Source: Odobenus rosmarus divergens
Taxonomy: Eukaryota; Chordata; Mammalia; Carnivora; Odobenidae
Direction of reading: 5' to 3'
Length of the DNA stretch: 64,000 nucleotides
Assembly (NCBI RefSeq): GCF_000321225.1
Contig: NW_004450480.1
Coordinates: forward strand, 4,456,130-4,520,129
Shown here: positions 1-11,057 of the stretch, in pieces
How positions within the stretch are numbered: position 1 is the first letter of the stretch
Layout of the letters: each line of letters starts with the position of its first letter
Notes under the pieces: model-generated
What the model saw: the letters and a program-made list of their open reading frames with translations, nothing else
What the model was told of the DNA's origin: nothing
Databases searched by the model: none
Made by a program: the position numbers and the translations under genes

Positions 1-979
1 TATCAAAGGCTGGTGCATAAAATCAGTCTGGAGTCCTGTCTAGAACTCTGGGGACAGCGGCAGAGAGATAGAAGAAAACCATGTGAAGGAAAGAAAAAAG
101 GCCAACCAAAGTTTCTCCATATAGAATTCTGCCATCGTGGTGGCCAATTTCACCTGTGAGCAACAGGTCAGGCGGACAGGTGGATGGTGGTGCGTCAGCA
201 GGGACCAGATCTGCAGCTCCTTTTCATGGACCGCCAGTGACCCCTGGGACCACCAGGTGGCGACAGAGGAGCAAATAGTTTTCCATCCTTCAGACCCGCC
301 AAGAAGCCTTTAACGTGCAACCTTCAGTCACTGGAGAGAACTAGCTCCCAGATAAGGCCTGTTTTAGATTTTAATCATGAATATAAAGCAGGGTCTTTCC
401 AACTTCTCTGGAAATGTAAGGATAAAAGGCTTTCTGCTACAGATGTGAGAAAGGGAAGGGTATGGCACACGAAACTGATAAGTTGGAGAATAAATATTTT
501 TCTCTCTGCTGTCCACTTCGCTAGCCATAACCAAGGCTTCCGCCTCCAAAAGACAAAATAAACAAACGAACCTTTGGCAACAGAGCCTGTAGTGTCCCTC
601 TGAGGTTCTATTTATATATTACAATTGCAGTTGAAACGGACGGACCTAAAAACGTTCTGCAGCGGCAAAGACAATTGTACCCACTCTAAGGGCTCAGCAT
701 TTGTTACCTGTACCCCTTGGGTGGCTGGCAATTACTCACTGCCTAGCTCCAGAGGGCTCTGCTACTGGGGTTTAATGCTCATAAGATGCCTTAAATCCTT
801 TGTGGAAGGAGGCAAGATATAAATAATAATTTTAAAAACACACAGGCTCACTCTGCTACTTACATTTTTCATGTCTTTGACTTTTCCTTTCTTATTTTCC
901 AAGACCCCCGTAATGAAGCGCCTCTGCCTTCATGTTCAGGTTGGAAAGCCGCCACCCTGGGAGAGGAGGATCTCGGGCT
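1..979. other. Unique sequence, no gene seen
   Basis: I see no recognisable exon or repeat family in this stretch. Open frames are short (61 and 65 codons) and match nothing I know. The only motif of note is the CTCF-like site at 250-263. Confidence 0.6.
250..263 (+). promoter_or_regulatory. CTCF-like binding motif
   Basis: The 14 bases ccaccaggtggcga fit the mammalian CTCF core CCASYAGRKGGCRS at 13 of 14 positions. CTCF is the zinc-finger protein that anchors chromatin loops. The motif lies in unique sequence, not in a SINE. This is a motif match only; occupancy cannot be seen from sequence. Confidence 0.45.
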
Positions 980-984
980 AACTC

Positions 985-1080
985 TAACTCGTTCACTGAA
1001 TACTTACCACATGACCGGGCTGGGTATGTTCTGGGGGTGCATCCAGCAGGACACTGATCCCATGCAGTCGCCTCTGCCCT
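985..1080 (+). mobile_element. L2 LINE 3' fragment (ancient)
   Basis: The stretch starting with cactgaatacttaccacatg and running through a gggctgggtatgttctgggg-type segment follows the L2 3' region (cactta-type start, then an actgtgctgggcactgggga-like block). It is strongly diverged and could also be a related CR1/L2 piece. It is directly followed by a MIR-like tail. Confidence 0.4.
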
Positions 1081-1094
1081 GGGGAGGAAGAAGA

Positions 1095-1200
1095 CCTGGC
1101 TCTCTACCTTCTGCTTATCCCTTTACTCCTCTACAATCTGGGACTAGGCTGATCATTTAATTCCTCCTGCCTCAGTTTCCTCATATATAAAAGCCAAGGA
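1095..1200 (+). mobile_element. MIR SINE fragment
   Basis: The core ctgcctcagtttcctcat followed by ataaaa matches the MIR segment that normally reads cctcagtttcctcatctgtaaaatg. MIRs are old mammalian tRNA-derived SINEs with no coding capacity. Both ends are eroded. Confidence 0.55.
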
Positions 1201-1205
1201 GTTGA

Positions 1206-1945
1206 AGTGGATGGTGACCAATTGTCCCTTTGGATCTCACACTGCTATGGCTCCAGGGGGCGTCTTATCAATATTTATTAACTTACTGATAGACAAGTCT
1301 TTGAGCCCTGGATGGCAGAAGCATCTCATGGGGAGAGACACACCAAAATGTCATTTTAAATTAGGGTCTCAAGCTTTTAGGCCTTGGGAGGAAAAACATC
1401 CTCTTCCCTAACCTCCTGAGCAATTGCAAGCAGCAGCTTTCAGCTCCAACTGAGTCATCAATTCTTGCCAGAAGACGCCTGAGTAAATACCAAACAGACA
1501 ACTTCCTGCCTTCAGTCCTGGCACGGGGAGCTCTTCTCTATGATGTCTCAGAAAAGGGCTGCAAATGTTTCCACCTGGGGAAACCAGGGGCCTCCTGCCA
1601 CCTTTCCTTGAAAGCAATAGTTGCAAATGTTTTGAAAACAACAGATTATCTTTAAAGAAGAAGCAACAACAAAAAGCCATTTGTTTCTTCTGCCATGACT
1701 GATTCATTTGTACACTGGGGGTTGGGGGCAGAGAGGAGAGGCCCTCAAACAAATGTTTCCTATCAGAGGCAGAGGAAAGCACCAACTAAATGTGCAACCA
1801 GCTCAGAAACCATCCTCGTAGCTTGAGGACTCAACAGGATCCCTACTGCCTTCTAACTCCTATAGTCTCTTCGGTCTATTTTCCTATTGATTAATTGGCT
1901 GGCCAGAAACCAAGCACAACCGTAGTAAATATAGTCGGGGGCGAT
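1206..1945. other. Unique sequence, no gene seen
   Basis: Contains a minus-strand open frame of 125 codons (1408-1785) with a low-complexity, phenylalanine- and cysteine-rich translation and no domain I recognise; I treat it as chance. A second CTCF-like motif lies at 1250-1263. Confidence 0.55.
1250..1263 (+). promoter_or_regulatory. Weaker CTCF-like motif
   Basis: The sequence gctccagggggcgt matches the CTCF core at 11 of 14 positions, keeping the AGGGGGCG half. It has the same orientation as the site at 250, about 1 kb away. Confidence 0.3.
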
Positions 1946-2515
1946 ACATATATATGTGAAGTTAGTGCTCTTGCACACAACGTCGTGCCCAAGAACCAGC
2001 AATTTCATTCCTAGGTCTCTACCGGGGAAGAACAGGTGGCACCTAAGCACAAGGGGAAATGTGCACGGAAGCTCACAGCAGCATTGCTTGGAAAAGCAAA
2101 ACGCGAGCAAACAACCCACGAATCCAATAACGGGGAGAGGAAGAAAGTGTGTGTTCTATGAAGAGGCCTGAACCAGAGGGACAATTAAAAGGCCCATAAG
2201 TAAAAAATAAAGACAGAAAGAACACATATCAAGTTCACAGTAAGGGCTGAGTGGAGAGGGGTCTGGCATGGGAATAGAAAGGGTTATGATCCAAGGAGGG
2301 CTTTAGTTCTATATGTAACATTTTATAGTTCTAACATTAAACTGTGAAGAAAAGGATATTCAGCAATTACATTTTAATATATAAAAGAAAAAAAAGCCAC
2401 TGAAAGCAAATGTGGCAACATGGTCACAGTAGCTACTTTGAAGGGGACAGGAGTATGGGTGACTTAATTTCTCCTTTTCTCTATTTTTTCACCCATCCCT
2501 TACTTCCAGGAAGAA
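1946..2515 (+). mobile_element. Ancient LINE-1 (L1M type) 3' end
   Basis: The segment cagcaatttcattcctaggt followed by cacagcagcattgcttgg, then aacccacgaatcca, is the diverged form of the L1 ORF2 end and 3' UTR (agcaattccactcctaggt ... cagcattgtttgtaatagc ... aacccaaatgtcca). The rest, up to the A-rich run near 2388-2396 and a further 3' UTR-like block, fits an L1M tail. The reading frame is gone; this is a 5'-truncated fossil. Confidence 0.7.
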
Positions 2516-4255
2516 AACGAGTAAGCAAGCCTTTGTCCTTATGTGGTCTCCTGCATGCTCACCATTAGGGAGAAGGAAGCCTACTGCAGAAGCCTCCAGC
2601 CACTGCGGACAAGAAGGGCCAAAGCAGGAAGCAGGTACGTAGCATTTCCTCAGGACGTCTTGTCCAAGCTAGAGAAATGGCCCTCCTTTCCAAGCCACCT
2701 CCACCCCAGCCCTGGGTATCCCTGGATTCCCTTCCTCAATCCTTCCAATCCTGGTTGCATTCCACCCTTGGGCTTGCTTGGGTGTTTGGACATTTTTTGT
2801 GGGGCAAGCTTCTCCCTTCTCATTTTCCCACTGCTCCTTAAGGAAATGACTTGGCTGCACGTCTTTCACGCTGAAATCAGGTCCTGGGGTGTCGAGCCTG
2901 GGGCAGGATCAGGAGATGGAAGGAGAAAAGGGCAGCTTTTCTCACTGCCCCAAAGTACCGTCCACAGTACCGGCAGACAAAGCAGGGCATGCTGTCAGGA
3001 GCAGTTCCGCTGGCAAAGGGAAAACAAATCCGTGCTTTTGGACCAAGACTTGGCAGCCGCATCTAAAACAGACATCTCATTGTGCTCAGTTTTAAAAGAA
3101 GCCCTTCCGAAGCAGAGGCCTTTTGGGCTGACAGTTAAATCACAATGCCCGGTATTTATACGAGCGGCTTCCAACTGTCTAGGCGAATACATAATATTTC
3201 TATTTCACAGAAACCAGGGACTGTAGCAACACAGAAGCTGGAGAGACCAGAAAGTAAGCCTCTGATTAGTACGAATGTGTTTTAAGAAGCAGAGCTTATA
3301 CACTTGCAGGAGTTAACACACTCCTTCTGTAAACAAGTTTGTTTTTTCTTTAATTAAATGACAAATGTAATAGATTAGAATATACCCATACATACGTATC
3401 TCAAGGCGGCTTTGTGCTCATTAAATCAAGTATGTTGCTGTGAGCGCTTTCTGCCCGCCATTGAGGCATTAGCGGGAAAGCAGCGTGATTCTTAGTTTCT
3501 TACTAAAAGCTAGGAAAGCGCTGCTCTGGCAGCCCAGAATAAGCAGCTAAGCATTCCAAATGCAGACAGGAAACACCTGGAACTCTGTGCTCCACTCGGA
3601 CCACACTTTACATTTCAAAACAGGGGATTCTGAATTGTTCATAAATATTTGTCTTGTTTCAATAAAACACTCTTCAACCAGTTTCATAAACCCTTGGTTC
3701 AGAAGGCTAAAACATACACGCTACTAGTTGTTCACATTCTTTTAACGTTGCATGTATTTATGTGGACAATATCCTAGAAACATAAAACCCAAAGGAAGGC
3801 CTTTAATAGTGTCATAAGGGAATTTCAGTGTTTTTTGTTTTTTTTTTTTGAGGGGGGATAGCCCTCTGCCCCCATAAATAAAGCCCAAATCATGCTTGTT
3901 TTCTAAAAAAATTTTTTAAAATGCTGAATTGGAGTATAAATTAAGCCTAAGTTTCCCTAACTTGCCTACTAGGGTAAATAAGACCCAGACAAACCCTTCT
4001 GGAGGCTTAGAAAAGCTTTAATAAATTGATTATTCAACCTTCGGCTACAGGGGAAATGCAAACTTCAGGCCTCGTAGCCAGACTTTCATCCTTACACATA
4101 ACTTGAACATGTTGAGCCCTTTAAAATGTTTTAAAAAAGCTGTTTTTAGACACTGAAATGAAAATTAGCTCAGCTTGCATGTTGAAAATTAGATTTTTAA
4201 AAGCTGTTTTCTTCCTACTTTCCAACTCTTCCAGATTTTCCACCATGTAGAGGAC
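2516..4255. other. Unique sequence with candidate conserved block
   Basis: No repeat family is recognised. It holds a 227-codon plus-strand open frame (2543-3226), whose translation has no domain, signal or family resemblance and overlaps open frames on the other strand, so I do not call it a gene. The block 3300-3660 looks unlike surrounding sequence (balanced composition, TAAT-type and E2F-type motifs) and may be a conserved non-coding element. A T-run lies at about 3832-3850. Confidence 0.5.
3445..3485. promoter_or_regulatory. E2F-type site in imperfect inverted repeat
   Basis: gcgggaaa at 3472-3479 is a perfect reverse complement of the E2F consensus TTTCCCGC. It forms the right arm (3472-3485) of an imperfect inverted repeat whose left arm is 3445-3458; 10 of 14 arm positions pair. 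This is a motif reading only, with no evidence of use. Confidence 0.25.
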
Positions 4256-4310
4256 ATGTATGGCTTTCATTTATTTAATGTGTACTTTGATAATCAGAAA
4301 AATGAAAATG

Positions 4311-4355
<45 letters not shown>
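4311..4355 (+). repeat. Composite (TC)n(AC)n microsatellite
   Basis: Nine TC units (4311-4328) run directly into about 14 CA units (to 4355). Such compound dinucleotide tracts are usually length-polymorphic. The nearby open frames encoding Ser-Leu and His-Thr runs are translations of this repeat. Confidence 0.97.
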
Positions 4356-4358
<3 letters not shown>

Positions 4359-4360
4359 CT

Positions 4361-5683
4361 ACAAGGAGGAAAGGAGGGGAAAGAAAAGAAAAAAACAGGG
4401 GGCTTCTTCAGAGCAGTTTACACAGGCAATGTGTCAACCCAGAAGAGACTGGAGTGCTGGAAAACATCAAGGGAAATGACTAAGGGCCTGAGTGAGGTTC
4501 CAGGTTCCTGGGCAGACTCTGAGGGGAGTGGTGGCCTGGCTGGGAGCAGAGTTAACACAAGGGGCACTGAAATGGGACTCCCAAGAGGCACCAGAGGAAG
4601 CCTCAAGCCCAGACTGCCCGCCAGGGTGCCCTGACTCTACCCCACCGGCCTTGAGTCCCCCAAAGTCAAAAAGAAGATGAAGAGACCCAGGGTTACCAAG
4701 AGTTAAGCGGGGAAGTAGGTCATGAGAATATAAACTTGTGAGCATGGTGGTCCAGAGATGGCAGTGAGTGAGCCGCTGTTCCTTTCTATTTTTCTGGAAG
4801 CAGCTGTTATTAAAAATTCCTCAATTGACCATAAACCACCTACTCTGGTCCCACTAAGATACATCAGCGAACAGGCCCCTGGTTAATGAAGATTAGGCTC
4901 CCAGTGATAAGAGATTTCATAGAAGCTCTTCCGAACCATAAAAGGCAGTAGTTAGAGGTAATGATAAACTAATTCTGAATACACGGGGCAGCAGACGCTC
5001 AGCCTCAGGTTAATGATTAACATGCTGGACCCTGGCCAGTTAAGAAGTTGTTTAACCAGCGCCCCTGAAAAGCAAACCTGTTCACATTCACATGTCCACA
5101 GAACAACAGCCTCCGTCTGCACAGAGCTGCAACCATACGAAAGGTGTCACCCCTCCCTGCCTCAAACCAGGACATTTCACGTCCAGGAACTGAACTAAGT
5201 GAAATAAGACCCAAGAATGAAGCTCCTGCAATTTTCTCAGATCCCTGAAACTTTATTGCAAAACTCCACCAAATAAGTATTGCTCTCCCACTAAACAAAA
5301 ATATTTTGACCCACAGTTGAATAGTAATTGCTAATAGCGGAGTTTCTTATTCTTGAATGAACTAATTTTTATTACTCTTGAAAATAGACACCCACAAACT
5401 TTAGACTCACTGATGAGATTATGTCTAAAGTAAAGGATTGAATAGAAGAATTTTACTTGTTTCTATATACAGAACTTTCTGTGACCTTCTGGTTAGTACT
5501 TGCACAGACCAGCCTCCCATATTTAAAGGGTCAGGCTGCCTTTGTCAAACACAAGGGAATCATTTAGGGGCACTTAATCTAATTTTAGGAACAATACATT
5601 TGAAGAGGATGATTAGTAATGCAAATGAAAAATCACCTTTGGTTGGGATAAGCAAGACAATCAAAGGGAACTCTTGGGGGGGG
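4361..5683. other. Unique sequence, no gene seen
   Basis: Open frames of 60-136 codons occur on both strands, but none shows a family motif and they overlap each other. The 136-codon frame at 5438-5848 runs into the SINE at 5700 and so cannot be an intact gene. No repeat family is recognised. Confidence 0.55.
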
Positions 5684-5699
5684 AGGGGGTGCTACTTTG

Positions 5700-5897
5700 T
5701 TTTTAAGATTTTTTTTTATTTATTTATTAGAGAGAGAGAGAATGAGAGAGAGAGAGCACGAGAGGGAAGAGGGTCAGAGGGAGAAGCAGACTCCCCGCTG
5801 AGCAGGGAGCCCAACGCGGGACTCGATCCCGGGACTCCAGGATCATGACCCGAGCCGAAGGCAGTCGCTTAACCAACTGAGCCACCCAGGCGCCCCA
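5700..5897 (-). mobile_element. Carnivore tRNA-Lys SINE (SINEC)
   Basis: On the minus strand this reads as a complete CAN SINE: the gggcgcctgggtggctcag head at 5896 downward, the tRNA-like B box, a CT-rich segment and a tail (seen on the plus strand as taagatttttttttatttat). It is flanked by a perfect 16-bp target-site duplication, agggggtgctactttg, at 5684-5699 and 5898-5913. Mobilised by LINE-1 reverse transcriptase. Confidence 0.97.
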
Positions 5898-5913
5898 AGG
5901 GGGTGCTACTTTG

Positions 5914-6584
5914 ATCACGCTGAAAGGCAGATTATAAAAAGACTGAAAAGCTAAGTCTCCAGGATATGAGGTCTGGGGTCTGTTTATCCTACTTAGTTCA
6001 AGTTGGGATTAATGCATTGAAAAGTCTGAGATGACCCCAAACTACTCTTTCATTGGGGCAGGCCTGAGGGCAAAAAGTAGATTTAGGAAAAAGGCCTATA
6101 CTGAGTGTCTGTGCATGTGTGTAACAACGAAGAGTCCTTCTATCAAGATTTTCTTTGAAAAAAGACATAAGGAAAGGGTAGGATGGAAGACTGGTATGGC
6201 AGGGAGAAGCGAGGTGGCTGTCCCGAGTTTACTTAGGACTTTCTCTCTGGGCAAAATCTCTGGTCTTGATTTGAGCCATGAGGATCATGAATACACAAAT
6301 ATATTCATATGCTAACAATTCCTGTCAATATCTGACCTGAGAAATTTCAACCAACACGTCTGGATCCTTTGCATTTTGTACTCCAAGTCAGGTAACTAGC
6401 CAACAGTTCTGAGTTCTGATCCCTTGGCCTGCTTTCCTGTTCATCAGGAAAAATGGGTTTGGTAACCCATCTAATGGTCAGAGGCCCAAGCAATAAACTA
6501 TCTGAGCTGCCTGGTTTTCATCCACACACTCTTGAGCTAAATGTGTGCATTTATAGTCCAACAGAAATGACAGGTACCAAGAAA
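5914..6584. other. Unique sequence, no gene seen
   Basis: A 94-codon open frame at 6031-6315 has no recognisable family. No repeats were recognised. Confidence 0.5.
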
Positions 6585-6735
6585 GGCTTGACGGGTGCCA
6601 GGTGGGAAGGTAAGCATTTCAGCTGCATTATCTCATTTAACCCTTAACAACTCTATAGGCAAGAGGCTATTCATAAGCCCGTCTGACGGACAGGGAACAA
6701 ACTATGCTAGACTGCAAGTGAGAAAGTGATAAAAG
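6585..6735 (-). mobile_element. MIR SINE fragment
   Basis: The stretch gcattatctcatttaaccc then ttaacaactctataggcaag is the reverse-complement form of MIR (cattatctcatttaatcctcacaac...). The expected gaggaaactgagg-type segment is eroded to gacggacagggaacaaact. Confidence 0.6.
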
Positions 6736-6824
6736 ACATATTTAAATTTAGTAGATCTGATTGTGACACAAAACCCCCCTAACACTGTATCCCAGCATGA
6801 AAAAAACCACCCAGAAAAGAGTTT

Positions 6825-6860
6825 ACCTTTTATATACTCATTACCATTTATATACTCATT
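6825..6860 (+). repeat. 18-bp tandem duplication
   Basis: Two adjacent copies of an 18-bp unit, accttttatatactcatt (6825-6842) and accatttatatactcatt (6843-6860), differing at one position. Probably a replication-slippage event. Confidence 0.9.
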
Positions 6861-7060
6861 AGTGACAAGAAGGGCTCTAAAGATACAGACGCCTAGGTGT
6901 TCTTTACTGACGAGGCCGATCTACTACTTTATTAACAGGGGAGCCCATGGAAGATGTATTGTCACTTATTTAGCAGCTACGTTTCTAATTTAGGAGGAAG
7001 GGACATCTTGTGGGGGTGTTGGTCTTCCACTGCATAACGTTATATGTAGCATCCTTGTCT

Positions 7061-7100
7061 GCATGCGTGTGTGTGTGTGCATGCGCGTGTGCATGCACAC
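7061..7100. repeat. Alternating purine-pyrimidine tract
   Basis: Forty bases of nearly perfect alternation (gcatgcgtgtgtgtgtgtgc and on, including atgcgcgtgtgcatgcacac). Such GT/GC alternation is the classic Z-DNA-prone pattern, and gcatgc/tgcatgca palindromes also allow hairpins. Confidence 0.85.
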
Positions 7101-7109
7101 ATACCTGGG

Positions 7110-7790
7110 CATACTCTGGTGATTTTTATCCCAGCCTAATAATGGAAATTTATGAGTCAGAATGCACATTTTAATTGTAATAGATATTGCCAAAAGCTGC
7201 ACCAATTTAAACTCCCACCAGCAGTTTATGAGGATGTTTATGTCAATACCCTCATCAATGCTGCATATTATCAGACTGTTGTATCTTTGCCAACATCTCA
7301 ATTATGAATGAAGTTGAGCACCTTTTCATACATTTACTGATGGTATTCTTGGCTAACTTCTCTATTGGGTAGTTTGTCTTTTCCCTGTTGACATGTAGGA
7401 GCATATTAGGAAAGCAGGAAAACAGCCCTTTGTCTGCTTTGGCTGGTTTAATTTTAATTTTTTTTTTTTTTTTTTTTGAGAGAGACATGGCGAGAGAGGG
7501 AACACAGCAGGGGCAGAGGGAGAGGGAGAACCGGACTAACCGCTGAGCAAGGAGTCCGATGAGGGACTCGATCCCAGGACCCTGGGATCACGACCTGAGC
7601 CGAAGGCAGATGCCCAATGGCTGAGCCACCTAGACGCCCCGGTTGGTTTAATTTTTATTGTATTTTTGCCACTATATGTAAGTTCTGAATTTTGTATAGT
7701 CCAATTATCAGTCTTTTTCCTTATGACTTCTGGGTATACAGGGCAAAAAGATTCAGACCTATCAATAGGTATCCATGAAAAATGTAAAAC
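7110..7790 (-). mobile_element. Ancient LINE-1 (L1M) antisense, split by a SINE
   Basis: Reading the plus strand, gctgcaccaatttaaactcc followed by caccagcagt, then ttgccaacatctc, tgagcaccttttcatac and ctattgggtagtttgtc, is the antisense of the L1 ORF2 C-terminal/3' region, strongly diverged. The SINE at 7456-7640 interrupts it; the part after 7656 (ttttgtatagtccaattatc and on) appears to continue the same element. No reading frame survives. Confidence 0.7.
7456..7640 (-). mobile_element. Carnivore tRNA-Lys SINE (SINEC)
   Basis: Minus-strand CAN SINE with T-run tail at 7458-7477 and head at 7640. Flanked by an imperfect duplication, ggctggtttaatttt (7441-7455) and ggttggtttaatttt (7641-7655). 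Mutations in the head (tagacgcccc in place of caggcgcccc) suggest moderate age. Inserted into an older L1M. Confidence 0.95.
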
Positions 7791-8283
7791 CAACCCTTGC
7801 CAAACTTATCCTCAAAGTCTGAGGTTTAAAACAAACACTCCAGAAAGAGGTCTACACTTGTTGCAGTACAAAAAGTTCTGGACACCCGCCCAAACCTTCC
7901 GGAGCAGAACTCTGCAAATCCATTTATGGTCCTGCTGTGCTGCTGGTTGGGATCATTTGCCTACAGACTAGAGCACTGAGGATTCTTCCAAGTTGGAAAA
8001 ACGCTGCAAACAATGGCATACTGAGTTCAAGTTGCTGAGCTGAGCTGTAATCACAGCCCTGCTGGCGTGCAGGTGGAATTCCCATCCATCCTGGTTCCTC
8101 AAATTCCACTACCAGGGAGAAAACCAAAGTACTTATTTTATTTAATATCTGAGTGGAGTGTTCATTGGCTACCGCAAAGTGGGTGTTGAAGCAGTCCAAA
8201 TGTCTGGAGGGAAGGGTGTGTGTGTATGTGCGTGTCTGTGTCTGTTTATCCTATCGCACATAGCTACAGGTGGAAGAACAGAA
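7791..8283. other. Unique sequence with short TG tract
   Basis: No gene or repeat family is recognised. A short impure TG run lies at 8214-8250. Confidence 0.5.
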
Positions 8284-8520
8284 AGTATGATGAAGAGCAA
8301 AGACCCAGGCTTAAATTATGTGTCCTCCATTTACCCACTCCGTGACTTTGAGTAACTTAGTTAACCTCTCTGAATATCAATTTCCTTATCTGGTAAATAA
8401 AGGTGAGGATAATTCTATTATCTTTCAGTGTTATTAAAGTAGTAATAAGATCAGACATTTAGATCTAGGAGCTAAGGGCTTGGGCTACAGTGAGTACTTA
8501 TTAATGTTACCTGTTATTAT
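8284..8520 (+). mobile_element. MIR SINE, nearly full length
   Basis: Follows MIR from the gagcaaagacccaggct region through gtgactttgagtaacttag, ttaacctctctgaatatcaa and the gtaaataaaggtgaggata segment to the tgagtacttattaatgttac tail. One of the more complete MIRs in the window. Confidence 0.85.
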
Positions 8521-9205
8521 GTAAAATAACTCACATACGACTAACTTTGGGGCAAGTTATAATACAGTTCCAAGCAAATTGTAGTTTTTTTAAAAAAAAA
8601 TTTATAATCCTGGTTTACCAAGGATTTTCCAAACAGGTCTTCTTTCTACATGAAAAGAATTCTCATCCTGACCATTGTGTAACATGCTTTTACTTTTGTC
8701 ACCAAACATTTAGTTATAGAAGAAGAATATGTTAGATAAACCACCAAATGCCCCCAAACTTAATATTGCAATTAGGTTTAGGACCAAAAGGACACTGCAA
8801 GGCTCTTTAAAAGGCTGGACAGGCTGGACAACTGAAGGATATTCAAGAGGATACTCCCAAAATGACACAGAAGAACCTTAGAGAATATTTGTAGAATGTG
8901 TAGCCATGGCAATCGAAATATTCAGTATGCCATATAATTGAATCCATATCTGTAATTTACACATCTGCTTTGAAAATTGGCTTCATATTTCACAGGCAAG
9001 ATGATGCAGAGTTTCTCCAATGCATTTTGTTAATATATTTTGTGGACCAGAATATTTACCAGCTCAAAATTATAAATGGGTATAAACAAAAGCAGGTGAC
9101 CTCACAGACGTGACTGAAATAAGTTTCTTAGATGTGGGATACCATACAGATATACCAACTACAAGAGTTAGTCTTTTGGGTCAAAGTAAACAATATATAT
9201 AATAA
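8521..9205. other. Unique AT-rich sequence, no gene seen
   Basis: Contains a 9-bp direct duplication (ggctggaca twice, 8812-8829) and an A/T palindromic run near 8585-8602. No repeat family or exon is recognised. Confidence 0.5.
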
Positions 9206-9770
9206 GAGATGAAAACAATATGCTGTGTTCTCAAAAAATTAAAAGTAGAAATGCCATATGATCCATTACTTCCACTCCTGGCTATACACCCAAAAGTATA
9301 AAAAGCAGGGTCTTGAAGAAATATTTGCAGACCCATCCTCATAGCAGCAGCATTATTCACAACAGTCAAAAGGTGAAAGCAAACTCAGCATCCATTGGCA
9401 GGTGAATAAACATAAGGGGGTAGAGACGTACAACAGAGTATTATTCAGCCTTGAAAAAGAAGGACATTCTGACACATGCTACAACATGGACAACCTTGAG
9501 GACATTATGCTAAGTGAAATAATCCAGTCACAAAAGGACAAACCTGTATGATTCCACTTCTATAAAGTGCTAGAGTAGCAACGTTCAGAGAGACACAAAG
9601 TAGAACAGTGGTTGTCGGGGGCTGGAAGGAAGGAAGAAAAGGGAACTGTTTCGTGAGCAGAGTTTCACTTTGGGACAATGAAGAAGTTCTGGAGATGGAC
9701 AGTGGTGGTATGGCACAACTACGTGAATGTACTTAATACCACTGAATTGCACACTTAAGAATGATTAAGA
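9206..9770 (+). mobile_element. LINE-1 3' end, 5' part of a split element
   Basis: From about 9211 the sequence follows L1: ctcaaaaaattaaaagtaga, catatgatccattacttcca, then gacacatgctacaacatgga, attatgctaagtgaaataa and the 3' UTR block acttaataccactgaattgc. It stops at 9770 (aatgattaaga) and resumes at 16532 (aatggttaaga, then atggtaaattttatg), which is exactly how an intact 3' UTR would continue. The element is 5'-truncated and was split by the nested L1. Confidence 0.88.
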
Positions 9771-10835
9771 CCAGGGGAGAGGTTTCGAGATGATGGCATA
9801 GGAAGATCCTGAGGCTCACCTGCTCCCAAGGACACACCGAAGTTACAAGTCCATACAGAACCATTCTATCCAAAAAGACTTGAAGACTCTTCCACAACAC
9901 ATATACACACACAGACACACACACACAGGCAAAAGAGGAAAAAGAAAAAAGCCACATCCAGATTGGTAAGAGCAGCAGGAAAGCAGTCCAGCCAGGACCC
10001 CACCACTACCCCTTGCACCATGACCCACAAAAGAGGGAGGGATATCACAAAAGCACAGCTCCTCTCTGCGGAGGGGTTTGAGCCCTACATCGGGCACTCT
10101 AGCCCACGGAGACCTGCACCAGAAGGGTGAGCCTCCACAGCTACTGGCTTTGAAAACCAGTGGGGCTAATATACAGGAAGGTCAGAGGGCTGGGCTGTAG
10201 GAAACTGAGATTCCATTCCACCGGCTGTGTGTGTGAGGGAGGTAGGTTGATTAGTCTTAGGGAGTATACTGAAGGGGCAGGGGCCAGAGGGAGATCTGTC
10301 CTAGGACAGAGGTGCTAGTGAGCACCATTTTTTTAAAACTCCTCTTCTTCCTTGTTAGCACAGTGTGGGCAGATGCTATTTTTGGTGTTTTCCATCTACC
10401 TCCCTAGTGCCACCTGCTTCACCCCCACATTCCCCTATAATTGACCAGACCTGGCCCAGTGCTCAGCCACCTGGTCTCCCACCCTGCCACAACTCACACC
10501 TGTGCTCACCCTGCTGCCTCCATCCCCCCAAGCTACTGTGGCCTCCATCCTGCCAGACCCCACGAGCAGGAGCGCCCCAGCCCCTTACCCCAGGAGGTTC
10601 ATGCAGCTCACAGAGGACATCCTTGAACACCTGGCCTTGCTGGCCATGGGGGCTTGCATTTCTGGGCCTAAAGGACTGAAACAATTGTGGAGACAAAGCT
10701 TGGAAGCCTACTACTCTATAAGGCACTGCAAAGACAACAGAATGAAACACACCCTCAAGACTAGGAGAAACAGCTTCTTCTCTGAATACACAGAAACAAA
10801 AGCAGGGAGTCAGACCAAAAAAAAAAATTAATGAA

Positions 10836-11057
10836 TTGAAGATAAGCAATTTATCTGATCAACAGTTCAAAGAAACAGCCATAAAGATGCTCACCAAACA
10901 TGGCAGAAGAATGGAAAAACACAGTGAGGTTTTCAACAAAGAGACAGGAAAAAAAAAAAAAAAAGCAACAGAAGTTACAAAGCTGAAGAATATAGTAACT
11001 GAGCTGAAAAACACGCCAGAGGGGCTCAACAGCAGACTGGATGAAGCAGGGGAATAG
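10836..11057 (+). pseudogene. LINE-1 ORF1 fragment (decayed)
   Basis: A 73-codon remnant starting MKISNLSDQQFKETAIKMLT, which is the typical L1 ORF1p start, followed by a lysine/glutamate-rich coiled-coil segment (TELKNTPEGLNSRLDEAGE). ORF1p is the RNA-binding trimeric chaperone of L1. An A-run at about 10950-10964 encodes a lysine stretch and may mark slippage. The frame stops at 11055-11057 (tag); weaker similarity continues in broken frames to about 11640. Confidence 0.85.

Noticed and set aside
2543..3226. 227-codon open frame on the plus strand, the longest in the window
   Set aside because: No domain, repeat or family resemblance; open frames overlap on the other strand; no promoter or splice context. 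A conservation test (dN/dS across carnivores) or RNA evidence would be needed to revive it.
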